Of a stretch of DNA of 36,374 bases, positions 35,552 to 36,374 are shown piece by piece. Numbering within the stretch: the first letter of the stretch is position 1; each line of letters begins with the position of its first letter. The DNA lies in the NCBI GenBank assembly GCA_024697825.1, contig JAILEP010000099.1, positions 1 to 36,374 of the forward strand, in the 5' to 3' direction. This DNA is from Acholeplasmatales bacterium (GTDB taxonomy: Bacteria > Bacillota_I > Bacilli_A > Acholeplasmatales > Anaeroplasmataceae). Position numbers and translations under genes: made by a program. Below the pieces are notes generated by a model, which was not told where the DNA came from, did not search any database, and saw only the letters and a program-made list of their open reading frames with translations.

Positions 35552-36373
35552 ATGAAGGTAGATTTACATTCACATACATATTATTCTGATGGTTGTTTTT
35601 CACCAAGAGAGCTAGTAGAGCATGCAAAAGAAAATGGGGTAGAGGTTTTTGCCCTAACTGACCATGATACATGCTATGGTGATGATGAGATTTTTGAGAT
35701 TGCCAAGGAATATGGCATTTATGTTATTAAGGGTATCGAATTTTCTACAAGATGTAATGGTGAGCCAATTCATATTGTAGGCTTATGTAAGGGTAATAAA
35801 ATATCTGATGCCTTAAGAGAATATTCAGCTGCATTTTCTGATGTAAGAGTTAAAAGAGCTCGTAAGATGATGACTGATATTTCTAATTATTACAATGTTA
35901 AAATTAATTTTGATACTTTATTTGTTTCTAAAAGTGTTACAAGAAAGAATATGCTTGATAATTTAAAGGCAAATAATCCAGATAGACCTTTCCCTGAGCT
36001 AAAGAAGATGGTTGGAAATCATAGCCCATGCTATATTCCTGCTAGTGAATTAACTGTTAAAGAGGGACTTGAGCTTTTAGATTCATTTGGTTGTATTAAA
36101 ATCCTTGCTCATCCATGCTTAATTGAAAAGCAGGAGACACTAGATGAAATTATTGGACTAGGCTTTGATGGAATTGAATGCTATTATCCATCTATGGGTG
36201 ATAGATCAGATTATTTTAAGGGCTTAGCTAAAAAATATAATCTATTTATTTCAGGTGGTTCTGATTGTCATGGTGATGATGATTCAAGTGATCATGCAAT
36301 GATTGGTACTTCAACAATCAATGAGGAAGAATTTGAGGTTATTAGAAAAAGATTAGGTATTGAGATTAAATAA
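35552..36373 (+). CDS. PHP-domain metal-dependent phosphoesterase
   Basis: The 273-residue protein is complete, ending at 36373. It carries the PHP metal motifs in order: DLHSHTYYSDG (residues 4-14), LTDHDT, GIEFST, ILAHPCLI and GSDCHGDD near the C terminus. This is the TrpH/YciV-type arrangement, whose members hydrolyse nucleotide or short RNA phosphoesters (E. coli YciV/RNase AM). The central 105-150 region (KKMTDISNYYNVKINFDTL) is the usual helical insert. GGAGG sits eight bases before the start. Nothing in the sequence links it to the sugar genes beyond position, so the substrate is left open. Confidence 0.88.
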   Translation: MKVDLHSHTYYSDGCFSPRELVEHAKENGVEVFALTDHDTCYGDDEIFEIAKEYGIYVIKGIEFSTRCNGEPIHIVGLCKGNKISDALREYSAAFSDVRVKRARKMMTDISNYYNVKINFDTLFVSKSVTRKNMLDNLKANNPDRPFPELKKMVGNHSPCYIPASELTVKEGLELLDSFGCIKILAHPCLIEKQETLDEIIGLGFDGIECYYPSMGDRSDYFKGLAKKYNLFISGGSDCHGDDDSSDHAMIGTSTINEEEFEVIRKRLGIEIK

Positions 36374-36374
36374 T

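Overview
The window is an AT-rich, gene-dense chromosomal segment of a Gram-positive-type bacterium, probably Bacillota, possibly an Erysipelotrichia- or Bacilli-like lineage. The evidence is low GC, strong Shine-Dalgarno sites, sigma-A-like promoters often with an extended -10 (TGnTATAAT), short U-tailed terminators, a PyrR-type pyr leader, a two-subunit PyrDK dihydroorotate dehydrogenase, and TGA used as a stop (dxs), which argues against the mycoplasma code. I cannot name a genus. No phage, transposon, CRISPR array or rRNA is visible; it looks like a core-metabolism region.

Layout. (1) 1-603, minus: 5' part of tmcAL (tRNA-Met cytidine acetate ligase), cut by the window edge. (2) 745-1353: an intact ORF resembling the middle of a cysteine synthase but missing both ends of that fold. 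(3) 1383-10923: a complete UMP operon, leader-pyrB-pyrC-carA-carB-pyrK-pyrD-pyrF-pyrE-terminator, with a PyrR-binding hairpin and a 13-bp attenuator terminator. (4) 10955-15001: isoprenoid genes, a divergent dxs plus a GNAT gene on the plus strand, converging on uppS-ispH on the minus strand. (5) 15061-15290: a minus-strand tRNA-Glu(UUC) with its own consensus promoter and terminator. (6) 15417-17533: a three-gene operon of cytidylate-kinase-like protein, M29 aminopeptidase and small Smr-domain protein. (7) 17585-27246: a branched-chain amino acid operon, ilvN-ilvC-cimA-leuC-leuD-leuB-ilvD-ilvB. (8) 27298-29040, minus: leuA alone, convergent with that operon. (9) 29105-32216: an ABC-F ATPase and an RNA m5U methyltransferase. 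(10) 32220-36373: a small membrane protein (minus), then a GH63-like (alpha/alpha)6 glycosidase-like protein, a GPH/SLC45-like sugar transporter and a PHP phosphoesterase, each apparently with its own promoter.

How the genes fit together. The pyr operon covers every step from bicarbonate/glutamine to UMP. The ilv/leu operon plus leuA covers pyruvate to the 2-keto acids of valine, leucine and isoleucine, with isoleucine carbon entering through citramalate (CimA) rather than threonine; the final transaminase (ilvE) is not here. Dxs, IspH and UppS are the first and last MEP-pathway enzymes and the undecaprenyl chain synthase. The most notable observations are the cysteine-synthase-like remnant, an altered NADP-phosphate loop in IlvC, an altered TPP motif in Dxs, loss of half the iron-sulfur cysteines in the m5U methyltransferase, separation of ilvN and ilvB to opposite operon ends, and structured RNA or palindromic elements in the ilv operon. 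I did not find a convincing wholly new multi-gene system.
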